Source: Notospermus geniculatus
Lineage: Eukaryota; Nemertea; Pilidiophora; Heteronemertea; Lineidae
DNA: 64,000 nt
Reading direction: 5' to 3'
NCBI GenBank assembly: GCA_002633025.1
Contig: NMRB01000344.1
Location: 92,890 to 156,889, forward strand
Below are positions 13,029 through 23,785 of the stretch, in pieces. The notes beneath the pieces are model-generated. The model searched no databases. It was given only the letters and a program-made list of their open reading frames with translations, and had not been told where the DNA came from. The translations under genes and the position numbers were made by a program. How positions within the stretch are numbered: the first letter of the stretch is position 1; every line of letters begins with the position of its first letter.

Positions 13029-13155
13029 ATAGTAGGCCTATAATTTTCAAAGAGACAACCAAATCTGATGTAGAGTCAGTTTGCCCACCAAACACAATCA
13101 AATTTTTGGGCCTATCTCTTTGAAAACTGGCCCTGGAAACTCAGATTCAGGATCT

Positions 13156-13287
13156 CAGTGTTTCCGCCAGAGGGGGACAGGGGGTGATAACCCCCCTCAA
13201 AAAGTCAAAATTTGTGTTTTTGACCAACAATTCTGTCAAATTTTCTCTTTATCCTCCCCCTCACAAAAATTCCTGGCAGAAACACTG
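13156..13287. mobile_element. MITE with CAGTGTTTCCGCCAGA / TGGCAGAAACACTG ends
   Basis: 132 bp; no clean target duplication here (GATCT / GACTC). Same ends as 16448-16590. Confidence 0.6.
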
Positions 13288-13438
13288 GACTCCTACGACC
13301 TAAATGCAAAGACCCTCACATAAGCCTATCTGCAGTCAGAAAATTTGATGAAAATTTGACTACGGCGGGAACAGATCGACTCCTTAATGTCTGAGCAGAT
13401 GACGTCTTCTACCCAGCATTCCACATTTTCCCACTTAC

Positions 13439-13504
13439 CAGGTATGGCACGGAGATACGATGGAGTCCCGCCCGTTTCTGTCGAGATGGGATCCTTCGGT
13501 GAAT
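13439..13504 (-). CDS. SMAD6/7-like: Probable exon 2 (linker) of the SMAD6/7-like gene
   Basis: A 66-nt exon candidate on the same strand, 6.0 kb downstream of exon 1. It is bounded by a TTTGTTTGCAG acceptor and a GTAAGT donor, both strong. Exon 1 ends in phase 1; this exon enters and leaves in phase 1 and continues the frame as IDSPKDPISTETGGTPSYLR. The DSP start matches the position of the ESPPPPYSR linker after the MH1 domain in vertebrate SMAD6/7. The open frame, matching phase and linker-like composition support it; there is no strong domain match because linkers diverge quickly. It could be a chance pair of splice sites. RNA reads spanning 13504/19526 would settle it. Confidence 0.5.
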
Positions 13505-14195
13505 CTGCAAACAAACGAAGATTTAGGGATGACCTATATTTGCAGACTCCCGTCCAAAAGGACGCCCGATTTACCCGATATCTTGGCATTTAGAAGGAAG
13601 GTGATTCCCCTCTCTCCCCGGCCCCAGGGGGACGTCTGCGCCACGATTTGCATGAAAGCGTTAAGAACGATACCATACGTGACTTCAGTTACCAAACGAA
13701 TATTTACTCACAGCGTCACAACGTCTGCAAAAGTTTGCCAAACTTCGCCACAACAGAACAGTATCCCAGAATGCATTGTTTTCTGTGTGTACGTAGCGTA
13801 TTAGCATCTGTTTCTAAATATACTCTTCTTCGGCAAACACGAATACTGTGTTCAATGCAGGAAATTCAGAAGGCATGTGTTGTGCAAATGTGGCAGATCG
13901 GGTGGAAACCGGTTGTGAGTTGCACCGGGTAGAACCGGTGACAGGCCTACTCACCTTTTCGGGTTAAATTTTCTAAATCCAAATCGGACATCGGAGGTGA
14001 TGGGGTGTCTGAAATAGGAAATCGTAGAAGAATGTAGGGCCTAGTCGTTTTGGCAGCGAATTTGACAATGATATTAGGGGCATGGAGACCTCTAGGCCCT
14101 GGGTGTGAGGATGATTGAGAGCCAAATCATATGTGTCAGTATTGTCTGCCTACATGTATTATGAAATCTGGAAGAATCTACATTTCTTCCATTCT

Positions 14196-14525
14196 CAGTG
14201 TTCTCCAAACCAGTTAAAAAAAAGGCGGCCCGCCCCTCTTAAAAATACCGACAGCAAAATCCGCCCCTCTTAAAAACGGCCCGCCCCTCTTAAAAATTCG
14301 TCCGCCCCTCTTAAAATTCATCCGCCTTAATATTTATGATTTAGATCGCTCAATTATGCCATCTCAGATGCTCAGAAAACGCATCTCAGAGCACCTAAAA
14401 TCCAAATTTCGCTGTGGGAGGGCCCCCAGACCCCCCGCCATAAGGCGCCTTTGGTTCCTTGCGCGGTGCCTTGGGCACCAGGCCCATCGCCGCTCCTCTT
14501 AGACCAAAACCCGTGGAGAACACTG
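14196..14525. mobile_element. MITE with CAGTGTTCTCC ends and 5-bp target duplication ATTCT
   Basis: 330 bp, flanked by ATTCT on both sides. It contains the CCGCCCCTCTTAAAAA tandem repeat. Confidence 0.7.
14225..14330. repeat. Tandem CCGCCCCTCTTAAAAA units
   Basis: Five diverged copies inside the MITE at 14196-14525. Confidence 0.8.
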
Positions 14526-15025
14526 ATTCTCTCCTGGTGTCATCTCGTTCATGTAGGCTCACCTTCTGAGCGACATGCGACTTTTTTCACCAGAGCGGGT
14601 CACATATGAGACAACTCTCATGCGGGGGTGGCACTTTAGGGAGTTGAAAAAGTCTGGTGTATCAGATGACCATTTTGCCGCCTCAAAATAAATGCAAGTG
14701 TTTTTTTTACGATTCAACAAAGGCCAGTTCTGTCCACTTACATTCCGCCATCGATCGACCAGATGTTTTGAACAACCGATATTCCTAAATTGAACATTTT
14801 TAATTTTTATATCCAGACAGATATTGTGAAGGCAAGTCCTTGGAATGAGCAGAAAGGGTCATTGGAAAAATAATAATGATGAGCGGGAGATGCTGAGTTG
14901 AAACTTTATCATACAATATCTCCAAGTGGTCCAACTCAGGCAGCTGCTGGAGCATACAAATTGAAATTCAGGAGCGTTTTTAAGGGGCAGTATGTGTGGT
15001 CCCTTGTAGAAATGATAGATAATTT
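14526..15025. other. No gene recognised (SMAD intron)
   Basis: Unannotated. Confidence 0.4.
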
Positions 15026-15174
15026 GAAAAAAGCAACTTTTCCTTCAAATGAAAAAAGCAACTTTTCCTTCAAATGAAAAAAGCAACTTTTCCTTCAAAT
15101 GAAAAAAGCAACTTTTCCTTCAAATGAAAAAAGCAACTTTTCCTTCAAATGAAAAAAGCAACTTTTCCTTCAAA
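15026..15174. repeat. Six head-to-tail copies of a 25-bp unit
   Basis: Units start at 15026, 15051, 15076, 15101, 15126 and 15151 (GAAAAAAGCAACTTTTCCTT...). Copies are identical until the last few bases, indicating recent expansion. Confidence 0.95.
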
Positions 15175-16447
15175 ATCTTGTAGTCAGATTACAACTTGAG
15201 ACCAAAGCTGGAGACCTTTTGAGAGCAAACTCATCACAAAATTCATTTTAGAATTCAATTCTAAACGAGCCAAACTCAGCCATAATTTCTTTTCAGAAGC
15301 TTGTTCAGAAGCCATTTCACTTTTCAGTGAAATTTTTACTCTGCTTAGCTACACCAACATCAACTTATTTTAGAAGCAATTTCAAACGAACGAACTCCAG
15401 AATAAGTTTGTTAATCAGGGAAGCACAAATTGTACAACAAATGAGGATTTCTTATACCAAGTTCCTGCAATATTTCTAAGAACACAAACACATCAACTCG
15501 ATCCACAAAATGGGAAAAAAACGAGACTTTTCCCCATAAATTTCCCCATTGAAGACAAACGGCAAATAAAATTGTCTCATCTTTTAAAAATATCTTTTCC
15601 TGCCAGCAATAAAACACAACATTTCCTAAACCTTAAAAACACACAAAACCATCTCATAGAAAATCTTAATGTCTATTACAAATGCAAACGCAACATGAGA
15701 TATGAAGTGTCCTTACTCCGCACACAACACGCAATAGAACCGAGTTTTTCGCCTGGCCGTACAGCCATTTAGGCTATACAACACAGTTGTATTGTTTAGG
15801 CTCATCGTAGACTGGCGCCAGCCCCCATCCAACCAGCGAGTTTATCTCCTCCACTGGCGACACGGCTCCCCTGTCATTTAGTGTGCATGTATAGGCCATA
15901 ATACACTGCCTTACTAATCACGTTAACTCTTTGTGAGTATTATTAGTGGAACGGTTCTCGCTGTGCTGTAGGCCTATCGTGATAAATGCCGAATGTAATC
16001 ATGGTTGGAACTGTTCTGATAGAAATTGTTCTGGGCAGAATGGTTTTTGTGAAACAGCAAATGACAGAATTTAAAGCGAATCGATAGCGGATTTTGTTTA
16101 CATTTGGCTGGTGTTTGTAAACACAAAATTCAGCCAATCAAAATGCACGAAAATTTCTTTGTTGACATTCTGGAGAAGTTTGTTTACATTTTTTCCTGAA
16201 AATTCGTCCCCTTTCAAATTCTATTTCTAAATCAAATTTTTTCGCTTTCGATTCGCTTTAACTTCTCTTTGTTACAGTAACATCTGAACTGATTTAAGTC
16301 AATGTGGGGGTAACCATTGCTGTAACCAAACCATTTCCTCCTGGGAGACTTGGGCCTGGTTTTCCAAGATTGGGTCACAATGCAGGAACTTGATTGGAAA
16401 GCTCATGAAGAGCACTTTTTGCAAACCATGCAGGTACCAATAGAGGT
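15175..16447. other. No gene recognised (SMAD intron)
   Basis: AT-rich, unannotated. Confidence 0.4.
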
Positions 16448-16590
16448 CAGTGTTTCCGCCAGAGGGTACTAAGGGTACTATGCTAGTACCCTCAAAGGAA
16501 CAGAAAAGGGCCATTTTCATTAATTTCCTGGGTATTGCAGATTTTGAAGAAATTTAAATACCCTCAAAAAAATTTCTGGCAGAGACCCTG
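16448..16590. mobile_element. MITE with CAGTGTTTCCGCCAGA ends and 5-bp target duplication GAGGT
   Basis: 143 bp, flanked by GAGGT at 16443-16447 and 16591-16595. Confidence 0.7.
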
Positions 16591-16811
16591 GAGGTTCTCA
16601 TGACGTCACATTTCCATGACGACACAATGCCGCCATATTGGCCGTCAAAATGTCAAGCGACGTCGCGGCATAAACACAGCATCAAAACACAGATTCTGAC
16701 ATCAAAATGTCATGACGTGATAGTTTTGACGTCATCGCCGGCCATTTGATGTCCAACATGGCCGATTCGTTTCAGTCATGCGACCGTTGTGACGTCAGTG
16801 AAGAACCTCTA

Positions 16812-16985
16812 CAGGGGCGGATCCAGAATCATGGGAAAGAGGGGCACAGCCACGCACATCGTGGAAAACCTCGGTCAAATTTTAACATCTTTTCAAAATT
16901 TCGAAATTTCGCAGTCAATTTAAAAATTTTTCCACAAAATAGAGAGGGCACAGGCCGGGTGTGCCCCCCCTTGGATCCGCGCCTG
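16812..16985. mobile_element. MITE with CAGGGGCGGATCCAG ends and 5-bp target duplication CTCTA
   Basis: 174 bp; right end TTGGATCCGCGCCTG; CTCTA on both sides. Same ends as 29177-29331. Confidence 0.75.
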
Positions 16986-17461
16986 CTCTATCCGTTGGGA
17001 AGGGGCTGCAGTTATTTGACTTCAAATCAAATCCACTTTTTTGTGAGCAAGTTTTTTCCATCATTCTTTGCATGAGGCAAGCAGAGGACACTATTTATTG
17101 CACCCACAACCAAATATTTTACTATCTCTTTCCAAATATACCGAGGCAAAAAGTCATATTTCTGTCAAAGAAATCTTTTTGAGGTCAAGACGTGACAGCG
17201 AGGAGCAGATTTAAAAACCATTTTGAATGTCATTTGGTCATGGTAAATATTGACTTGAGATCTTCAGTCTACATGTAAGCTGGAAGAAATTAGGTCAGAC
17301 CCACTTCATGGTCCGACTAATTTGAGGGACAGTCTCCGAGCTAGTGATCTCCATGCAAATTTTTAACGGCCTCGCGGGGCAAGGGGATAGGGATAGGGAG
17401 TGATTCAATGGCAGTGTTCTCCACAGACTATTTCATGCCTGGCTGGCAAAGCAATGAAGAT

Positions 17462-17495
17462 TGTACAGACAGACAGATGGACAGACAGACAGAAC
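17462..17495. repeat. (GACA)n microsatellite
   Basis: GACAGACAGATGGACAGACA. Confidence 0.8.
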
Positions 17496-17569
17496 TTTCT
17501 GGTATATGTCGGCAGCTAAGATCTTTCACAGCATCTCTGATTCTGTGTAAAAAGTTCAAAGCTGCACGT

Positions 17570-18003
17570 AGCTCAATGCTAGTTCAAGGCCACACATAGT
17601 TCAAGGCCACACAGTTCAAGGTCACACAATTCAAGGTCACACATAATTCAAGGCCACGGACTTCAAGGTCACACATACATGTACTTCAAGGCCACTAGTT
17701 TAAGGCCTCACACAGTTCAAGGCCACATGTTTATGTACATGTAGTTCAAGGCCACACATAGTTCAAGGCCACCTGTTTGTGTAGTTCAAGGTCACACATA
17801 TTTCAAGGCCACTAGTTTATGTAGTTCAAGGCCACACATAGTTCAAGGCCACACAGTTCAAGGTCCCACACAGTTCGGGGGCCACATAGTTTAAGGCCAC
17901 ATGTTTATGTTGTTCAAGGTTACACATAGTTGAAGGCCACTAGTTTATGTAGTTCAAGGCCACACATAGTTCAAGGTCACACAGAGTTCAAGGCCACACA
18001 ACA
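17570..18003. repeat. AGTTCAAGGCCACACAT satellite; 17 YCAAGGYCA matches
   Basis: Diverged tandem units of about 17-30 bp. I counted 17 exact YCAAGGYCA words, five of them TCAAGGTCA. This equals the monomer site of NR5A (SF-1/LRH-1) nuclear receptors, and the TCAAGGTCA form also fits ERR. Whether it is bound is unknown. Confidence 0.9.
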
Positions 18004-19428
18004 ACACATGGAATGGAACAACACAGGTAAACAAAACCAATCGATCTATGTACACAATTCTGCACTCAAACATGGATAGGCCTAAAATTGGGTACTCGAG
18101 GACGGAGAGTATGCTTGACAGACATCATTTTGGCCATGGGAAGGGCTCACCTGTACCACCATTGATTATTCCTAGAATTTGAGGGTTTTTAAAATTGATG
18201 AGACAAGAGTTTTTGGGTTTCTGTCAGAAATTGAACGGAGGGGTACACCAGTTCAACAGACGCCCTCTGGTGGTGGTCTGGGGCCTCCCTTATCAGCTTG
18301 TCAATCACTCGGGTAGTGAAATTAGCTGGGGCAACTCCCCTTTAAGTCAGACGCAACAGCAGGCAGCACAAGAGGCCTACTTGATTGACAGGATTTTCTC
18401 TACCACATTTCACATTTCTATAAGGTGGTCAACAGTAAAATGCAAGGCTGCCCAACAAGTAAAGAAATCCAGTATGTGTATGAAGAAAATGAACAGCAAG
18501 AAAAAATACTTGTTTTCCGATGGTAATATGAATTTGAACAGACTATGATGCACTCCCAAGGCCAAATCATCAAAATAAAAACATAAAAGTTTTTCACAAA
18601 ATACACAAAAACGATCCACCTAAATACCGAACTGATAATATCATTTAATAGAGGAGATTGTCCCCTAAAAAATGGTGTGAGAAACTTGGAAATATTCCTC
18701 ACCAGCTTTGAGAAATCTGAGTTTGAAAAGTGTGAGATTTTTGCCGGCGAGGGGCAACTCCAGCATGATATCAAAGATGGCAGCCATGTAAACTGTGTGG
18801 CTATTGATATACATTGTACACGCATAGTAGAAATTCTTTGCAAATTTAGGGCAAATGGCCTCGGAATACACAAACTTTCACCACAGTTCGTGCTTTGGAC
18901 GCGATTTGTAGAACTGGTTCATGGTAAACTGATAGAAACTGAGGAAAGGCACGTCCGTAGTGACAGCTGAGGTTTTATGAATGAACGCCATGTGGACTTG
19001 TTTAGAGTTGGGAGAAAAACACGCGGTTTTTACTACTCATTCTACTCACTTTCCTGGGGGAAGTTTAGGGGAAATTTTAGCTGCGTTTCTTGGTTTAGAA
19101 GCAGTGTTTTCCATTCTCAAAAGCATGTTGACGATCTCAATTCACACGCAGAAAGTTCTCCCACAGAATTAGATTATAACTGCGCCTTGATTCGATTTGG
19201 TTTTCTAACATTGGCGCCACGAAAACTGGAATAAATCACTCATTGTCAACTTTGACAGGATGGCACGCGATAAAAATATGATTGCCCCATTATAAGTCAC
19301 CCAAATCCGGCTGGATACGAAAAAATTGTGGCCTAGAAATGGGCCACAATGGCAGGGACTGATTTATGCTAATTCCAACAGAGTTGAAATTGACGTTGGT
19401 GTACTGTAGGCCTACTGTTGCGAGGTCG
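18004..19428. other. No gene recognised (SMAD intron)
   Basis: Short frames only. Confidence 0.4.
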
Positions 19429-19500
19429 TGCGTCACGTCGTACGCATTATCTACCGCGTCACGTCGTACGTATTCCAGCGTCACGTCGTACGCATTCCCC
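19429..19500. repeat. Three tandem CGTCACGTCGTACG units beside the SMAD exon 1 donor
   Basis: Three copies of CGTCACGTCGTACG spaced 22-26 bp, starting about 25 bp into SMAD intron 1. CpG-rich and containing overlapping ACGT cores. Confidence 0.6.
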
Positions 19501-19525
19501 CGTTGCGACTTTAACTCCTTCTTAC

Positions 19526-19925
19526 CTATATCCATGATTAAACTGTAATGATACGGATTACAGCAGACATGTCCCTGTTCAGCTTTCCTGCACCATATGA
19601 GTTTCCCTGTCTCTTGTTTTCGGGCCAAGCTCCCCCATCTGAAAACCTCACACATAAGAAGATGAGGTTCGACCGTCCGGCGTCCTAACTTCATTTCTTG
19701 TTTTGGTATCAGGACGCAGTCCGTTACCTCACCCCCTTTTCCCTCAATACTCGTTAGTAAGACCTCCAACTGGTGTTCCTTTAACCTCTTGAGCATGGAC
19801 TGCGTTGTCGATTTCAATTCCTGGGTTTCTTCATCTTTTTCGTTTTCAATTTCACCCCGCGCTTCATCATGCACGCGTAAACGCCAAAGCTTTTTGGACA
19901 AAATGGTGCGTTTCGATCGGAACAT
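19526..19925 (-). CDS. SMAD6/7-like: Inhibitory SMAD (SMAD6/7-like), exon 1 with MH1-like domain
   Basis: Encodes the first 133 residues of an inhibitory SMAD, a negative-feedback regulator of BMP/TGF-beta receptors. The N-terminus MFRSKRTILSKKLWRLR closely follows vertebrate SMAD6/7. A glutamate-rich spacer (about 20-38) leads into an MH1-like domain (about 40-127) with TQSMLKRLKEHQLEVLL, MCEVFRW and VCCNPYHYS. C92, C112, C121 and H126 sit where SMAD MH1 domains bind zinc. The ATG at 19925 is the conserved start. The exon ends in phase 1 at a GTAAGA donor right after the CCNPYHYS motif, near where vertebrate SMAD6/7 exon 1 ends. The MH2 domain is not in this exon. SMAD6 and SMAD7 cannot be told apart from this exon; an invertebrate usually has one gene for both. 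Confident in the family; the rest of the gene is missing or off the left edge. Confidence 0.92.
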
Positions 19926-20114
19926 AGACCATCAGAAATTCCACTCATCGGGAGGCTTTCGGCTCCAAAACATATCTATCCCTAGCCAAGGGTCTCCTGA
20001 TTCACAATATCCAAAGAAAATTCAAAATATATCCGCAGATTTTGCAAAATTTCCGAAAATGTGAACCGAAATCCGTGAAATCGCGCGTCGATATCGGACC
20101 CTCTAATAAGCGGC

Positions 20115-20130
20115 GTATTGTATACAATAC
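20115..20130. repeat. 16-bp perfect palindrome upstream of the SMAD start
   Basis: GTATTGTATACAATAC, a perfect palindrome about 190 bp upstream of the SMAD ATG. It could be a dimeric factor site or chance; nothing else supports a role. Confidence 0.3.
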
Positions 20131-20367
20131 ACTAAAAGCCGCACGGCTCCAGTAGTATGCAGATAAGCCAAGCAAAACACTCAACTGGCGCTTGACAAAA
20201 TCGTGGAATTTTTCCCAGAAAATCTATCAACTCTTTCCGAATTTTTGCATATATCCCAAGTTTTATATGTGTACTCCAAGTATGCAAGATGACACTGTAA
20301 TCCGATGTAAGGTTTTGAAGATATAACGCGGTTTATAACAAAATTCCAAAGCGGCGAGTCCACACGC

Positions 20368-20375
20368 GTCTAGAC
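20368..20375. promoter_or_regulatory. Palindromic SMAD-binding element GTCTAGAC
   Basis: An exact GTCTAGAC palindrome 443 bp upstream of the SMAD6/7-like ATG. This 8-mer is the classic SMAD3/4 binding element and is found in the vertebrate SMAD7 promoter, where it mediates feedback induction. Its function here is inferred from sequence and position. Confidence 0.5.
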
Positions 20376-20709
20376 CATAGTATACCTGATAGACAGTAAT
20401 GCCAACTGAAAGGACGAGTCCATTTTGGAGGGGTGATGGCCTCTAACTATAAACATTGAGATGTGCAGCTATTGAGGCCGCGTTTTCCACAAATAAAGCG
20501 AGGAGTTGGACTCAAGTGAGATAGTTTAGGAAATGTGAGCTAGTTTAAGTGATTTAGACATAAAAAACAATCCACATCTATTAAACGTCCACACCACCGC
20601 CTCCCCCTCTATATGGACAGTTTGCATAGTTAATGAGCAAACCTAAACAAGCTCAAAAGCCCTTCAATATAACTGGTGCGTTGATTGGTTAATTAGGCCC
20701 ACGTGACGG

Positions 20710-20728
20710 GTCTAGACATTTTGGCGCG
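20710..20728 (-). promoter_or_regulatory. Second GTCTAGAC with a BMP-element-like GC box at 5-nt spacing
   Basis: A second exact GTCTAGAC (20710-20717), 785 bp upstream of the SMAD ATG. Read on the gene strand, CGCGCC lies exactly five bases before GTCT. The known BMP SMAD element is GRCGNC-N5-GTCT, so this fits at five of six box positions with the right spacing. Binding is inferred. Confidence 0.45.
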
Positions 20729-23593
20729 GCTAGAATTTTCAGTGACTCCGATCAAAGGGTGAAAAGCGCACGCGAATATTTTAAAGATGTGGTGAAATAT
20801 CGTTGAAACAAAGTTACAAATCTTACTTTGAACACAATTTCTTCAAAATTTCGTAAAGTTTGTTGAGATTTTTCACCCCGCTGTGCTGTTCATGACGATT
20901 TCTTTCCAGTTCACTTCACTTCATTCGTCACCAAACTGGCGACAATGACGCGAAGATGGCTCGCGGCTAAATTTGTGAATGTTATCAGTCGATCGCGGCT
21001 TGTCTTCTCTACATTGTGGACAAGAATAACCGAGTGTAGAACGCCTGGCATCAAATTTCCTGTGGCGCTAACACATCCCCATATCTCTCTACAATCTAAA
21101 GGATTGGCAAAGGCGTTTAACCCACTGTGCGCCGTGCGACGGGACGGGCGTCGCGAACCGCGCCCGGGACAGCGCCATGAAGATGCGGGTTCGATTTTCC
21201 GCGGCGCCCGTGCGTCTTTGGTTGCGTGGGTTCAACTCCTTTTGATATTGCAAGTTTCCTTGGGGCTTGGAAAGATAGCTTGTTTTGTTGCCAATTTACA
21301 ACGAAATCATCTGTCTGTCTGTCCGTCTGGAAAATCATGTCCCAACAGAGGAAGGTCTGGGAGCCCGGATGACTGGGTCCCAAGTCGCCGTATGCGTAGT
21401 CTGAAAACAACCACTTTAATTCCCATGAAAGCTGCCATTTGCTTTCCAAGTAGCAAGGCGCCAGAAAGAGACTAGCGCTATTGTAGTCTCTGTGTATACC
21501 AAGTGTTCACCGCGGTGCCTAGGCTATTGCGTCGTTTGTTTTGGAATGAACGCTTAGGGCAGAGACTACAGGATCCGTGACGTTGTCTGCTACTAAGTTC
21601 CGCCGGCGCCATTGGACAAGACCCCTTTATTCGAGCCCACATTCAACATTGTGGACATACAAATTACTCCCTTATGAAGGGTCTACCCCCTGGGGTTAGT
21701 GTGATCCACCCACCCGACTCGACAGCGATAAGGGGTCAAAATAAGGCGGCTGTCTTTTTATGATGAGATCCCAGCATGATTGTGTCGCGTCGGGAAGCGC
21801 AACTTCGCCCTGGGATTGTGCGTCTTTCTGTCTCCGAGGCGACACAATCTGTAAGGTGTAATATATTTGGATTTGGCCCTTTTCACAGCCCAAAACAAAG
21901 GTACCGACTAATTCGTCCAACAGAGGCCTTGTAGCATATGGTACCAGTGTGTTTGTGGTTGGCTTATGATTTGTACGAAGCAAGACCACTTCCTCTGGTG
22001 GTTCGAGTTGCTTCTGTCCGATTGTGCAGCCGAATCACCCAAAATTAGTCCTTGGGAGTTCAAGTGTCCGAATTGCGAAAGTGAACCCCAAAGAAGGGCG
22101 TTGGACAAGATAAAATCTCTGTGGACAGATGGATGAAACCCCACAGACTGGACCATGAGGGGTGTAGCATCTCATTTCTGAAAGACTCTCCGTCAACTCG
22201 TCATAAAGACGTCCCTATGTGAATATGACCAAAACATTAGCCCTAGGCCTATCTCAATCTCGTCTGACATCGTGTTCATGAAGCAGGCCTACCGCGAGCC
22301 TGGCAGGTCCGGCGAATTTCGGCGCTGCCGCAAGCGCCACCTACACACGATCTTCATAACTGAATTCAGTGATATTGCAAAATGTACGATCCGCGATTGG
22401 GAGACAGCGTCGGCAACTGTGTTAATTAGCAAACAGCGACTCATTTAATTAGCTTAATTAGCAGGTGAGGAGTGAATCACCAGTCACATATTGCGTCAGC
22501 AAAGTTAACAACTCGTGTCCGGTGCTGTAATCACCACCTGTCACTCTCGATTGTTCATCTGCGGGCAACTTATTGTTCCTTTCAGCTTGACAAAATTAAA
22601 GTTACGTGGGCTTTGTGAATAAGATGCCCGAACACAATAGTACAATAGGGATCAATTTACGATCAGTAAGAACTGATGACCGCCGAACAAATTTTTCATC
22701 AAAGTTGTTGTATGTGCTGAATCTTGGAATGGAGGAATTAAAGGCCCTGCGGTTTTATACACTGAGGCCCTAAATAGGCCCTGAATCTGAATTTCCAAAC
22801 AATTGGATGAAAAATTTGATCGCGTTCGGCTCGGCGCCCTCAGTCTGGAAAAGTAGAGCCTATCAATTATTTGAATCGACAGAACAATTCATTTTTCTTA
22901 TGTATTCCTGTTATTTTCATGGTGCGGTTCAAAAAGGTAAACACGTCATCATTGATTGCAAATATGACTTCTTTTTGCATTGATTTTTCTAAACGGAGCG
23001 GACGTGAGCGTGACATGTTATAATGACAGGAGAAATTGATAAATCATAAAACGATTATGAGGCATGTCATCATGGCGCCCAGTCACACCTGCGCAAAAGT
23101 CTTGTCGCCAGAGTTTTCTTTCCCTGTGCCAACAAATATATTCCAACCTCGCCCCTGGTAATTTTACATTGTCATTCTGTATTCTGTGCGTGCTGTTTCT
23201 CGGGAGACCTCCCCAGGGACGAGAATATGAAACAGTCCATTGTTAGTCGATATTTTTTTTCTTGTGGATTTCACGATCAATGGCGCCTGTCGTCTGTTCA
23301 TGTTTTTATTTGACAATGATATATCAATACACTGACTTATTCAAGGAATGTATTACAATATTTAACCGTTTGGCGGCATGAAGAATCGATGCTATTAAAC
23401 CAATGACATTTCAGTCGAAGCAGGGTTCTCGTCATGACGTCATAGACACCAGAAACGGGGGAGGATTGCGTCATAGACGGCGGAAAAGGGAACAAGCTCT
23501 CGCCATGACGTCAAGGCACCCGACGGGAACAGCCGGCAAGCGAGTCTGGTTCCGCTTCCCATAGACAAATCCCAAATTGACGTTAACAAGAAA
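20729..23593. other. No gene recognised; unassigned 176-codon frame at 20945-21475
   Basis: The frame at 20945 runs through a CTGTCTGTCTGTCCGT microsatellite and has no domain I recognise. Confidence 0.35.
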
Positions 23594-23785
23594 GATCTGC
23601 GCACTTCCGCCAAAATCGCAACCAGAACCTCGATCTGAAACCAGCTGATGTGGCGCAAGCCATGATTCGGCAATGGTCGACTCTGACGCAACGTCGTCGA
23701 AGCCACTGTTGTGGGGTTCTCTGCGTCACGTTATTCGGTTTCAGATCGAGGTTGTGGTTGCGATTTCGGCGGAAGTGCGCAGATC
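23594..23785. mobile_element. Fold-back element, about 48-bp imperfect arms
   Basis: GATCTGCGCACTTCCGCC at the left pairs with GGCGGAAGTGCGCAGATC at the right; the inner arms continue with few mismatches around a loop of about 95 bp. Confidence 0.75.

Larger units (their letters stand above)
13505..19525 (-). other. Intron 1 of the SMAD6/7-like gene (inferred)
   Basis: About 6 kb between the two putative exons. No other coding signal was recognised inside. It holds several short transposon-like elements, a six-copy 25-bp repeat and the CAAGG array listed separately. Below 13438 on the minus strand I looked for MH2-like sequence and found none, so the remaining exons are probably beyond position 1. 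Confidence 0.45.

Noticed and set aside
17570-18003. CRISPR-like array
   Set aside because: Units are short, diverged and contiguous without unique spacers of fixed length; this is an animal satellite.
20945-21475. 176-aa plus-strand frame upstream of the SMAD gene, considered as a divergent gene
   Set aside because: Runs through a CTGT microsatellite and shows no conserved motif.
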